A stretch of DNA of 5,900 bases from Nitrososphaerales archaeon TH5895 (GCA_014523695.1 JAATVS010000530.1:1-5900), one strand, 5' to 3'. Counted from the stretch's first letter, positions 1-4,868 are shown. Made by a program: numbers and translations. The notes: generated by a model from the letters alone, not told the origin.

Positions 1-192
1 AATCCTCCGGCTGTAAACATGACTGCCTTAGCAAACGCAACAGCGGAGCCGATAGTAAGCCAAGCAGATTATCAGATTGCTCAGGGTCTAGCAGACAAAG
101 CGCTAGTAACATTTACGAACACTGTACCACTCCCTGCCAGTAACAATGATCCCCAAACAATTCTCAGTGCATTATCTGGTCTTATTGCTTAA
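1..192 (+). CDS. 3' end of an unidentified protein (partial)
   Basis: The plus-strand frame starting at base 1 is open for 63 codons and ends with TAA at 190-192; the start lies outside the window. The visible C-terminus is rich in Ala, Asn, Thr and Gln (for example NATAEPIVSQADYQIAQGLA) and ends in a hydrophobic stretch, ILSALSGLIA. I do not recognise the family. The composition, with several possible N-glycosylation sequons (NMT, NAT), would suit a secreted archaeal protein, but that is inference from a fragment. Codon use looks normal and no frame break is seen. It is convergent with the cupredoxin-like gene at 554-1399. The frame is supported only by its length and composition. Confidence 0.55.
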   Translation, partial: NPPAVNMTALANATAEPIVSQADYQIAQGLADKALVTFTNTVPLPASNNDPQTILSALSGLIA

Positions 193-243
193 AACAGCAG
201 TAGACAACTCAGCACCAAACAACGTAGTTGAGGATATAATGCT

Positions 244-263
244 TATCCCTATAGATAGGGATA
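244..263. repeat. 20-base palindrome
   Basis: The arms TATCCCTAT and ATAGGGATA are perfectly complementary around a central AG. As RNA this would fold into an 8-bp stem with a four-base TAGA loop. It starts 52 bases after the stop of the partial plus-strand gene. No T-run follows, so it is not a typical archaeal terminator. It may be a 3'-end RNA stabiliser or a dyad protein-binding site. Confidence 0.5.
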
Positions 264-410
264 TGGAGAACGCATTCCAAACATCGTAGACTAAGAAAGA
301 CTTAAAACCACTCTATTTTGATTATTAGCTGCGTTTAATAGGCATTTTGAAAACTATACTGTAAATACAGCAGAACATCGTTAGGTTAGCAGCAGTAGCG
401 AAAATATAAC

Positions 411-447
411 GGGTATTAGCAGTCAAAGATGCCTGAATACCCTTTTT
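411..447. terminator. Probable bidirectional terminator hairpin
   Basis: GGGTATT (411-417) pairs with AATACCC (436-442), with an inner CAG/CTG pairing, and is followed directly by TTTTT (443-447) on the plus strand. Read on the minus strand, the same stem is followed by GTTATATTTT. It can therefore serve both the plus gene ending at 192 and the minus gene ending at 554. TAGGTTA (382-388) and TAACCTA (451-457) could form an outer stem around it. Confidence 0.5.
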
Positions 448-553
448 CGTTAACCTACCAAAAGTTTGAGTACCGGATTTTTAGGTACACCTATAGTTTC
501 AATAAGGATTTTATATCTTTTTTCGAGCATCAAAATAAAGCCCCTTAATGATT

Positions 554-1399
554 TCATATGTACACATTGTCCTTAACTAACTTTCCTAGTTTAGCTAATG
601 CATCTGAAATTGGTTCTTCTGCGCTATAGATAATGAATGTATGTTCCCCAGATTTATTGTCGGGCCAATATTCCCCAGGGCAGTAGTCACATACAGCATA
701 CGTGAAGTTATATTCACTCAATATGTCAAATCCATCATTTTTGAAGGCCTCCTTATAATACTGAAGCGAACCAGGATGGGATACACCATCATTATCCTCA
801 GTATCCTCTACTTGATTAGTGGGAGTATAAAATCCTCCTATTATGCTATTACCATTAGATGTCTCGTTATCCAAAACCGTTATCTTCGCCTCCTTTGTAT
901 CATAAGACTTGTCGACTATGTTATATGTTCCTGGAGAAGGGAGTATGATTGGCATGGAGCTAAGCGCATAATCTAATTGCCCGCTACTAAATACGACCTT
1001 TCCACTGTTATCCTGTATGTCAATCGTATGAGGATTTGGTGTATCCCAAGGAGCATCAGCATGCAGAAAAACAATGGCAGTCCCATTAGGGATTATCAGA
1101 TTAGTCGGCAAGTAATATGAATTCTTGTCTGTTATTAGTTTATGTTTCTCATCGGACCAATTCTCATGTGCTTCATTGGGAATTAAAATCACAAAGGTTC
1201 CCACTGACGAAGGAACTTTCATTGTTTCTGAAATATGGACAGATTCAGCAGTGGGCATAGTTCTATTTTCTGCAGCTAGCAATCCTGAAGTGGATGCATA
1301 GGTGGAAGGTATCAAACTACTCTTGTAGTATCCGGGAGATGAAAAAACTACGACTACCGTAAATATTATTATTAACAAATAGGACGCTCTTGTATTCAT
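554..1399 (-). CDS. Secreted cupredoxin-like protein without a recognisable blue-copper cysteine
   Basis: This 281-residue protein has a signal peptide or N-terminal anchor: polar MNTRAS, hydrophobic residues 7-19, and a possible cleavage near residue 35. Residues about 65-176 read like a cupredoxin beta-sandwich. They include a strand ending in VFLHADAP (His113), NPHTIDI (His124, at the position of the first copper ligand) and PGTYNIVDKSY-AKITV (156-175), which resembles the C-terminal cupredoxin hairpin. The Cys-x(n)-His-x(n)-Met ligand loop of true type I copper sites is absent, so copper binding is doubtful or different. Residues 207-281 form an extra C-terminal domain with a CxxC pair (Cys237, Cys240) that I do not recognise. 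Possible N-glycosylation sequons occur, as expected for a surface protein. The gene starts 55 bases after the HTH gene ends and may be co-transcribed with it, or use a weak box at 1423-1430. Confidence 0.7.
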   Translation of the reverse strand: MNTRASYLLIIIFTVVVVFSSPGYYKSSLIPSTYASTSGLLAAENRTMPTAESVHISETMKVPSSVGTFVILIPNEAHENWSDEKHKLITDKNSYYLPTNLIIPNGTAIVFLHADAPWDTPNPHTIDIQDNSGKVVFSSGQLDYALSSMPIILPSPGTYNIVDKSYDTKEAKITVLDNETSNGNSIIGGFYTPTNQVEDTEDNDGVSHPGSLQYYKEAFKNDGFDILSEYNFTYAVCDYCPGEYWPDNKSGEHTFIIYSAEEPISDALAKLGKLVKDNVYI

Positions 1400-1422
1400 A
1401 CGATAAAACCACGTCTTGCCAT

Positions 1423-1430
1423 GATATGTT
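1423..1430 (-). promoter_or_regulatory. Weak TATA-like box before the cupredoxin-like gene
   Basis: On the minus strand AAAGAAACATATC ends about 28 bases before the ATG at 1399. A purine-rich BRE-like stretch precedes a poor TATA core. The spacing suits leaderless transcription, but the match is weak and co-transcription from the HTH gene is equally possible. Confidence 0.3.
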
Positions 1431-1453
1431 TCTTTTGATGCGAGACGAACAAG

Positions 1454-1990
1454 TCAAAAGGTGGGTTCGGCTTCTGCTGCTGCCGCTTCTTCTTCTCCCC
1501 AAGCCTTTATTTCCGCTGCCTCTTCCTCTGGAGTCATTTTATGAATCTTAGTACCCGGTCTAATTCCAAAGTCATCCATAGAAAAAGCTGCTTGCATAGG
1601 AGTCTTATGCAATCGAGGAGCTGCGCTATAGTATTCATTGATTGTAGTTACCGTATTGAGAATATCAGATAGTATCTTTGCCCTATCCATATCCTGCCTT
1701 GTTATATGCTCCTTGCCTGCTATTTCCCATTGCTTTCTTAAGATTAGTTTTACAGCGTCCAAACACTGTTTATAGTAAAAAGTAAAGTCCGACTTTGTTA
1801 TGTCATAAATAAACTGCTGCGAGATTAACTTTAGTGCTTTGATATCCTTTGATATAGTCGTATTATCTACTCCTAACTTTGTGGCTATCTCTACTTCAGT
1901 ATAAGATTGAGTAACCATGATAGCAACTTGTCTCCGGCGTTCTTCAATCTGATACTGTTTGGCTGTTTTTCTGTGTTGTTGCATAGTCAT
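1454..1990 (-). CDS. HTH DNA-binding protein with an acidic Ala/Glu tail
   Basis: The 178-residue protein begins with a basic region (RKTAKQYQIEERRRQ, residues 7-21). A helix-turn-helix of the resolvase/sigma type follows at about 22-54: VAIMVTQSYTEVEIATKLG, then VDNTTISKDIKALK as recognition helix. Residues 60-120 are predicted helical and amphipathic (FYYKQCLDAVKLILRKQWE, then a long helix to INEYY). The last 30 residues are low-complexity and acidic (EEEAAEIKAW, EEEAAAAEAE). This arrangement matches a family of small HTH proteins common in ammonia-oxidising archaea and resembling phage small-terminase or packaging HTH proteins; that link is from memory of the family pattern. The role could be a regulator or a provirus remnant. 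Met3 is an alternative start, but ATG at 1990 is favoured because it overlaps the stop of an upstream short ORF as ATGA. It precedes the cupredoxin-like gene by 54 bases. Confidence 0.75.
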   Translation of the reverse strand: MTMQQHRKTAKQYQIEERRRQVAIMVTQSYTEVEIATKLGVDNTTISKDIKALKLISQQFIYDITKSDFTFYYKQCLDAVKLILRKQWEIAGKEHITRQDMDRAKILSDILNTVTTINEYYSAAPRLHKTPMQAAFSMDDFGIRPGTKIHKMTPEEEAAEIKAWGEEEAAAAEAEPTF

Positions 1991-2043
1991 AAGTAGTTTT
2001 TGACCTTTCTAACGTTCATTTTAGACATGTTTGATTTTTTCAT
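1987..2043 (-). CDS. 18-residue basic leader ORF overlapping the HTH gene start
   Basis: The ATG at 2041-2043 opens MKKSNMSKMNVRKVKNYL, whose TGA (1987-1989) overlaps the ATG of the HTH gene (1988-1990) as ATGA. An in-frame ATG at 2047-2049 would add two residues. The start lies about 25 bases after the centre of a good TATA-like box (2064-2072), where a leaderless archaeal transcript is expected to begin. The peptide is strongly basic (6 Lys/Arg in 18). The overlap suggests termination-reinitiation coupling to the HTH gene. It could be a true microprotein, a regulatory leader peptide, or chance. No homologue is recognised. Confidence 0.45.
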   Translation of the reverse strand: MKKSNMSKMNVRKVKNYL

Positions 2044-2063
2044 AATCATATAATTGCTTTTAC

Positions 2064-2072
2064 TTATAAAAT
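2064..2072 (-). promoter_or_regulatory. TATA-like box for the leader ORF and HTH gene
   Basis: On the minus strand TTTTATAAG is centred about 25 bases before the leader-ORF ATG (2043). This is the usual archaeal TATA-to-start-site distance and suggests leaderless translation of the short ORF. The HTH gene ATG itself is 78 bases from the box, so a leaderless HTH transcript from this promoter is unlikely. Confidence 0.5.
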
Positions 2073-2196
2073 GAATCGATGAGATACATTATTATCTATC
2101 ATAAATTCCATCATTTCCAATCTTGCCAGTCAAAAGGAAATCTACTTCAGCATTTCAACAGTTAATTCGCGTTACCAAGGGCTGTGACAAAACCTA

Positions 2197-3123
2197 TTAT
2201 TCGGCTGACGCCAAATTCAGTTTCATATTAGCTCTTACAGAGCTCAGAGCTTTGGGGTCTGTGTCTATGCCTATAAATCTACGTTGATGCTTAATAGCAC
2301 TTACTGCAGTGGTACCTGCACCTAGAAAAGGGTCTAGGACGGTCTGATTTTCGACAGTTAGGATTTTTATAACATGGTCAGCCTCAGCACTTCCCTGCTG
2401 CCAGCTATGTAGTATTTTATCTGCTCTTTGCGAGAAAACTAGGTCACTTAGGTAATCAGGAAGCTGAGGCCTATTCCCTTTGACAAACCATAATAGGCCC
2501 TTCCATTTTACCACAACCTGTCTCTGCCAATGTCTGGCAAACGGGCCTTCTAACGCTATGCATACTTCCCACCAATAGTGTAGATCATTACCATTCGAGC
2601 GGATCTGGTCTAGAATGTCTGGCAACGCATATTGACTTATGTAGGTAACCAGGCTGCCTCCATCCTTCAGCACTCTGTTGGCCATTTTAGCTAGATCAGC
2701 ATAAATGGATAGTGATTCTTTGTCATATGGTGGGTCAGTAAAGATCAAATCGACCGAGTTATCAGGTATCTTTTGTTGAGCTACATCTCTAAAATCCCCA
2801 TGAAAAAGCTTGCAACCGAGTTTATTTTCCAGAATTACATTATTGGCATCAAAGAGTGATTTTGTTTCTAAATTGTATTTAGCCTCCTCTATAAGCATGG
2901 TACGCCTTTCAACATTCTTGATTCGTTTGTACGCTTTATCGATCCGGGTCTTGCCATTCCGAACCCTGCTCTTTTCTCCTTCTGAGCCCTTCTCCAATAT
3001 GGTTTCCATCTTACTTACTTGCCTAGCTGATGCCCCTGAATCCTTAGCTAATGGACTCCACAGAGCCAGGGTTCTCACAGTTGCTTGTGAGGAAGGCCTT
3101 ATGGCTCTACCCACAGTGACCAT
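2197..3123 (-). CDS. Beta-class DNA amino-methyltransferase with a ParB/KorB-type HTH, ParB nuclease domain absent
   Basis: This 308-residue protein should transfer a methyl group from S-adenosylmethionine to the exocyclic amino group of adenine or cytosine. The catalytic motif IV is TDPPYD (DPPY at 130-133). The SAM-binding motif I is at the C-terminal end: DPFLGAGTT (264-272), then FIGIDTD (283-289). Motif order IV, target-recognition region, I defines the beta class (N6/N4 methylase family). Residues 25-69 (LAKDSGASARQVSKMETILE, then a Gly-Lys-x-x-Ile-x-Lys-Ala-Tyr segment) match the helical region that follows the nuclease domain in ParB-domain methylases of archaea and plasmids. The nuclease domain itself is missing. 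Upstream in frame is open to a stop at 3220-3222 but has no ATG, GTG or TTG, and a TATA-like box sits at 3151-3159, supporting the ATG at 3123. No restriction gene is adjacent, so it is probably an orphan methylase. Adenine versus cytosine cannot be settled here. Confidence 0.88.
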   Translation of the reverse strand: MVTVGRAIRPSSQATVRTLALWSPLAKDSGASARQVSKMETILEKGSEGEKSRVRNGKTRIDKAYKRIKNVERRTMLIEEAKYNLETKSLFDANNVILENKLGCKLFHGDFRDVAQQKIPDNSVDLIFTDPPYDKESLSIYADLAKMANRVLKDGGSLVTYISQYALPDILDQIRSNGNDLHYWWEVCIALEGPFARHWQRQVVVKWKGLLWFVKGNRPQLPDYLSDLVFSQRADKILHSWQQGSAEADHVIKILTVENQTVLDPFLGAGTTAVSAIKHQRRFIGIDTDPKALSSVRANMKLNLASAE

Positions 3124-3150
3124 CGTGGAAGGCTTTGGGTGATAGAGTAG

Positions 3151-3159
3151 ATATAATTT
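3151..3159 (-). promoter_or_regulatory. TATA-like box of the methyltransferase gene
   Basis: AAATTATAT on the minus strand is centred about 32 bases before the ATG at 3123, giving a predicted 5' leader of only a few bases. It supports this ATG as the real start and implies that the N-terminally shortened protein has its own promoter. Confidence 0.45.
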
Positions 3160-3240
3160 TCCCGTGCGACATCCATCAACTCCCGCGATAATAATGACAA
3201 TGTAAAAACCCTTTTCGTATTATGAAATCACTAAGAGAGG

Positions 3241-3435
3241 ATGTCGGTATCTGCAGTTATTCGGAGAATTTGTAGACGATTTAGCCCTAGAATGAAAACA
3301 GGCAGAAGGTTTATAGTCTATAATGTTCAAGCATTTTTTGAATCCGATTTTAGATTCACTATCACCTTGGGAACCACTGGCCCCATCATGTACATAATTG
3401 CTGCACTCCAAATCCTTGAAGAACCCACAGGGTGA
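3241..3435 (+). CDS. Doubtful small ORF
   Basis: A 64-codon plus-strand ORF starts at an ATG fused to a purine-rich AAGAGAGG; an internal ATG at 3293 would give 47 residues. The N-terminus is Arg-rich (RRICRRFSPR), and the C-terminal part contains a mildly hydrophobic TTGPIMYIIAALQIL that could be a short membrane or buried helix. It ends 34 bases before the start of the small-gene pair on the same strand and might belong to its transcript. No family is recognised, the opposite strand is also open for 63 codons (3220-3411), and nothing decides between them. The rest of 3124-3469 holds the methyltransferase promoter and nothing else convincing. Confidence 0.22.
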   Translation: MSVSAVIRRICRRFSPRMKTGRRFIVYNVQAFFESDFRFTITLGTTGPIMYIIAALQILEEPTG

Positions 3436-3455
3436 GGTGATATTGTAGAATGGGA

Positions 3456-3465
3456 TTGAAAGGAG
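3456..3465 (+). promoter_or_regulatory. Strong Shine-Dalgarno block, shared with the second cassette
   Basis: TTGAAAGGAG ends four bases before the ATG at 3470. The identical ten bases precede the GTG at 5455 on the other strand. A strong ribosome-binding site is notable where other genes look leaderless, and it supports translation of the short upstream ORF. Confidence 0.6.
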
Positions 3466-3469
3466 ATGT

Positions 3470-3661
3470 ATGCGACTTACAAGGTGTCATAAATCGTCTT
3501 GCGTCTTGCAACCTGATCTAACACTGCAGGACCCGAATCTCTTGCCCAACAAATCTCTAAATCCAAGGCCTCTCTTAACAAGAGAGGATTCCATATGTCA
3601 AGTTCATCTGAGAGAGAAGGAAGACTACGTAGTCTTAGCAGAAAACTTGGTTACGAATTAG
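3470..3661 (+). CDS. Short upstream ORF of cassette copy 1
   Basis: A 63-codon ORF starts at ATG 3470, four bases after GGAG. The first 42 codons precede the next gene; the last 21 overlap it in another frame, with TAA at 3659-3661. Its counterpart at 5357-5455 (-) shares the Shine-Dalgarno block, an LT near the start, Pro-Asp-Leu from the same bases (CCTGATCTAA) in the same frame, and an ending of Leu-Leu-x(4)-Ser-Ile against Leu-Leu-x(3)-Ser-Ile at the start of the downstream gene. In copy 2 a TGA follows the Ile as part of ATGA; here the bases are ATGT, so reading continues. The real product may therefore be a 42-residue peptide with a lost stop, or the ORF may serve as a translated leader. 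Function unknown. Confidence 0.45.
   Translation: MRLTRCHKSSCVLQPDLTLQDPNLLPNKSLNPRPLLTREDSICQVHLREKEDYVVLAENLVTN
3569..3587 (+). promoter_or_regulatory. Hairpin sequestering the Shine-Dalgarno of the downstream gene
   Basis: CCTCTCTT (3569-3576) and AAGAGAGG (3580-3587) form a perfect 8-bp stem with an AAC loop. The 3' arm contains GAGAGG, the only Shine-Dalgarno candidate of the gene starting at 3595, seven bases further on. Folded, the stem would hide the ribosome-binding site. The upstream ORF is translated straight through it, so ribosomes reading that ORF would open it: a plausible translational-coupling switch. Confidence 0.55.
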
Positions 3662-3843
3662 ATGAAGATTTCAGAAGGGCAGGGAACGGATTAAGGGACA
3701 TTTTGATTCGGGATTTTGATAGAGAAATGGCTCTGGCGGAGGTATTTGTTGACCGAAATGACCTCATCGAAGCGGCATACCATAGAGCATTGGCTTACGC
3801 AATACACAACACTCTCAGGGATCTTGAAATGATGATCGGATGA
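3595..3843 (+). CDS. Small helical protein of cassette copy 1 (intact)
   Basis: This 82-residue cytoplasmic-type protein has no signal peptide and is rich in Arg, Glu, Asp and Leu, suggesting a helical bundle or coiled coil. Residues 6-15 (EREGRLRSLS) and about 42-70 (FDREMALAEVFVDRNDLIEA, then AYHRALAYAI) match a frameshifted copy at 5146-5360 (-): 9 of 14 residues identical in the N-terminal block and 10 of 30 in an ungapped central block. That duplication is the best evidence that this ORF is a real gene. The start is the ATG after the hairpin-hidden GAGAGG; no in-frame start exists upstream before the stop at 3514. Translation may depend on the overlapping upstream ORF. I do not recognise the family; a toxin, antitoxin or small regulator would be guesses. 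Confidence 0.68.
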   Translation: MSSSSEREGRLRSLSRKLGYELDEDFRRAGNGLRDILIRDFDREMALAEVFVDRNDLIEAAYHRALAYAIHNTLRDLEMMIG

Positions 3844-3844
3844 G

Positions 3845-3916
3845 ATGAACTGGGAACCAGGATGTCGTTGCAGTTCTGGCATTGACGACAAATCCGTCCT
3901 AAAAGTAAACCAATAA
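3845..3916 (+). CDS. Possible 23-residue microprotein
   Basis: One base after the TGA of the preceding gene, ATG opens 23 codons ending in TAA at 3914-3916. The peptide begins MNWEPGCRCSSGIDD, with a Cys-x-Cys. Tight spacing would allow coupled translation, but nothing similar follows copy 2 of the cassette and the ORF is short enough to be chance. Confidence 0.2.
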   Translation: MNWEPGCRCSSGIDDKSVLKVNQ

Positions 3917-3931
3917 CCAATATTAATAATG

Positions 3932-3963
3932 GTGTGCGTGTGCCAGAAGTCTCACACACACAC
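3932..3963. terminator. Long GT/CA hairpin after the small-gene cassette
   Basis: GTGTGCGTGTG (3932-3942) can pair with CACACACACAC (3953-3963) with one central mismatch and a ten-base loop. It begins 89 bases after the stop of the cassette gene. No T-run follows on the plus strand; on the minus strand it is followed by ATTATTAATATT. It may protect a 3' end or terminate minus-strand transcription. Confidence 0.4.
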
Positions 3964-4067
3964 AGAGCGACCAGTGAATGAGAAGAGGCATCTTTTGTGT
4001 AAGGTGACATGCTGAAGATGACATGCCTATTCGCATATGAGCGTAAGCCTACCTTCCGATTCCCCTG

Positions 4068-4082
4068 GAAGATACTATCTTC
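4068..4082. repeat. 15-base dyad, operator-like
   Basis: GAAGATA and TATCTTC are perfect complements around a single central C. Such a spacing is too tight for an RNA hairpin and fits a dimeric DNA-binding protein better. It sits between two convergent genes, far from any recognised promoter. Confidence 0.45.
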
Positions 4083-4163
4083 TTGTATTACTTATGTCTA
4101 CAGAATCTATATCCATAACGACGATTTTCTATTCATGGAACGAGCTTCAGTTCTGGTATTAGC

Positions 4164-4172
4164 AAAAAAAAA
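4164..4172 (-). terminator. T9 terminator of the Met-rich gene
   Basis: The minus strand reads TTTCTTTTTTTTTGC about 57 bases after the TAG of the gene ending at 4229. Archaeal RNA polymerase terminates intrinsically at such T-tracts without needing a hairpin. Confidence 0.55.
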
Positions 4173-4228
4173 GAAATAGGTAATAGATTAGGTTCTATCA
4201 TTATTTTCTTGAATTGTCCCCTATACAA

Positions 4229-4777
4229 CTATTGTCCCATCGACATCATCCCTTCCATCTCATCCATCCCTTCCATCCCTTCCACTCCTTTCATCATCTC
4301 CCCACCCATCATTGGGAAACAAATCGCCATGTTCATCATCTGTTGCATGTGAGCTTCTGACACATTCTCCATCCCGCCATCTGACCCGCCGCCCGCCATC
4401 ATCATCTGTTGTTGTACCATATTCATTGCCATTTGCTCAGTTGCATTATCACCATTTCCATTCTCTGTGGCATTACTACCACCCAACATGCCTGAGAATG
4501 CTCCAATAAGTTCATTAGGAGACGTGCACATCATTGGCGTTACCATTACACCCATGTTAAACGGCGTCATCGATATGTTGCCGTTATCATCTCCCATCAT
4601 CATATCTCCCATCATCATCCCATCTTCGGTTTCGTTATCACCATTACCGTTCATCATGCTCATTAAATCTGACAGTGATTGACCGTTTGCTACTGATGCA
4701 ATGGGTGAGAAAAAAGACCCAACTAGTGCGGTAGCAATCAAAGCTGTATACATAAAGCTTGTGCTAAGTTTATTCAT
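4229..4777 (-). CDS. Secreted methionine-rich protein, possibly copper-binding
   Basis: This 182-residue protein carries a typical signal peptide: basic MNKLST, hydrophobic residues to about 24, and likely cleavage near SVA-NG at 30. It contains 38 methionines, 36 of them in the mature part, often as clusters: MMMGDMMMGD (54-63), QQQMMM (122-127), MQQMMNM (144-150), and a C-terminal Gly-Met/Glu-Met repeat (165-180). Five N-glycosylation sequons (NET, NIS, NAT twice, NVS) and Asn/Asp/Gly-rich linkers suit an extracytoplasmic archaeal protein. Two cysteines (84, 153) could form a disulphide. Clustered methionines with few other ligands resemble Cu(I)-binding Met motifs of secreted copper-handling proteins, and ammonia oxidisers depend heavily on copper, so copper binding or buffering is a reasonable inference. 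Oxidant scavenging by methionine is an alternative. No named family is recognised. A dyad overlaps its presumed promoter. Confidence 0.72.
   Translation of the reverse strand: MNKLSTSFMYTALIATALVGSFFSPIASVANGQSLSDLMSMMNGNGDNETEDGMMMGDMMMGDDNGNISMTPFNMGVMVTPMMCTSPNELIGAFSGMLGGSNATENGNGDNATEQMAMNMVQQQMMMAGGGSDGGMENVSEAHMQQMMNMAICFPMMGGEMMKGVEGMEGMDEMEGMMSMGQ
4246..4288 (-). repeat. 9-base repeats encoding the Gly-Met-Glu tail
   Basis: The plus strand shows repeated ATCCCTTCC-type units. On the coding strand they give the GVEGMEGMDEMEGM tail of the Met-rich protein. Slippage-prone repeats of this kind can expand or contract the methionine count. Confidence 0.55.
4591..4620 (-). repeat. Two tandem 15-base units in the Met-rich gene
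   Basis: CTCCCATCATCATAT (4591-4605) is followed by CTCCCATCATCATCC (4606-4620), with two differences. On the coding strand the pair encodes two consecutive MMMGD-type pentapeptides (residues 53-63). It is an in-frame duplication of a methionine cluster. Confidence 0.65.
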
Positions 4778-4786
4778 TATCTGTAG

Positions 4787-4807
4787 ATTAGGTAGGTCCT
4801 AATTAAG
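4787..4807 (-). promoter_or_regulatory. Promoter with overlapping dyad before the Met-rich gene
   Basis: The minus strand has a TATA-like CTTAATTAG about 27 bases before the ATG at 4777, fitting leaderless transcription. An inverted repeat, ATTAGG (4787-4792) and CCTAAT (4798-4803) with a five-base spacer, overlaps the edge of this box. A regulator bound there would block the transcription factors, so repression, perhaps metal-responsive, is possible. Confidence 0.4.
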
Positions 4808-4868
4808 GAATAGCTATGGTTTTTGAACCTTTAAAGATTCTGAACATTGGAAGGTCGCTAAACTAATA

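Larger units (their letters stand above)
193..553. other. Convergent intergenic region, 361 bases
   Basis: No convincing gene lies here; the best plus-strand ORF is 16 codons (ATG at 239). The stretch separates two convergent genes. It contains a 20-base palindrome (244-263), a stem followed by T5 (411-447) enclosed by a second complementary pair (382-388 with 451-457), and AT-rich tracts at 510-541 just beyond the stop of the minus-strand gene. These fit transcription termination from both sides, although a small structured RNA cannot be excluded. Confidence 0.5.
3844..4228. other. Convergent intergenic region, about 385 bases
   Basis: Apart from the doubtful 23-codon ORF, no gene is supported. 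It holds a GT/CA hairpin (3932-3963), a pair of TGACATGC direct repeats 14 bases apart (4005-4012, 4019-4026), a 15-base dyad (4068-4082) and an A9 run (4164-4172) that would terminate the minus-strand Met-rich gene. It lies between convergent genes, so promoters are not expected. Confidence 0.5.

Noticed and set aside
641..976. Plus-strand ORF of 111 codons
   Set aside because: It is antisense to the cupredoxin-like gene, which has a signal peptide and fold-type motifs; the product is low in charged structure and looks like a shadow.
1317..1502. Minus-strand ORF of 61 codons spanning the cupredoxin/HTH junction
   Set aside because: It overlaps both real genes in another frame; its Arg/Ser-rich start comes from the out-of-frame reading of the acidic Ala/Glu tail.
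2810..3142. Plus-strand ORF of 110 codons
   Set aside because: It is antisense to the methyltransferase N-terminal HTH and motif IV region and has no recognisable features.
3124..3219. In-frame extension upstream of the methyltransferase containing GVDGCRTGK, reminiscent of the GVDGCRGG start of DUF429 proteins
   Set aside because: There is no start codon, the similarity stops after a few residues, and a promoter box lies inside the stretch; probably coincidence.
3220..3411. Minus-strand ORF of 63 codons
   Set aside because: No motif, promoter or homologue is seen, and it competes with a plus-strand ORF; neither can be shown to be real.
3953..3964. CA dinucleotide run as a microsatellite
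   Set aside because: It is only about six units and is better explained as one arm of the GT/CA hairpin.
3691..4010. Minus-strand ORFs opposite the small cassette gene
   Set aside because: The plus-strand reading is supported by its paralogue at 5146-5360, so the antisense frames are shadows.
4005..4026. TGACATGC direct repeat, possible CRISPR or iteron
   Set aside because: Only two 8-base copies 14 bases apart; far too short and few for an array or a replication origin.
3871..4160. CAGTTCTGGCATT (3871) and CAGTTCTGGTATT (4148) as element-flanking repeats
   Set aside because: A single 13-base near match with no transposase or further symmetry between; chance is likely.
4312..4682. Two plus-strand ORFs opposite the Met-rich gene
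   Set aside because: They are His/Pro/Ile-rich antisense readings of ATG-rich repeats; the minus-strand gene has a signal peptide and sequons.
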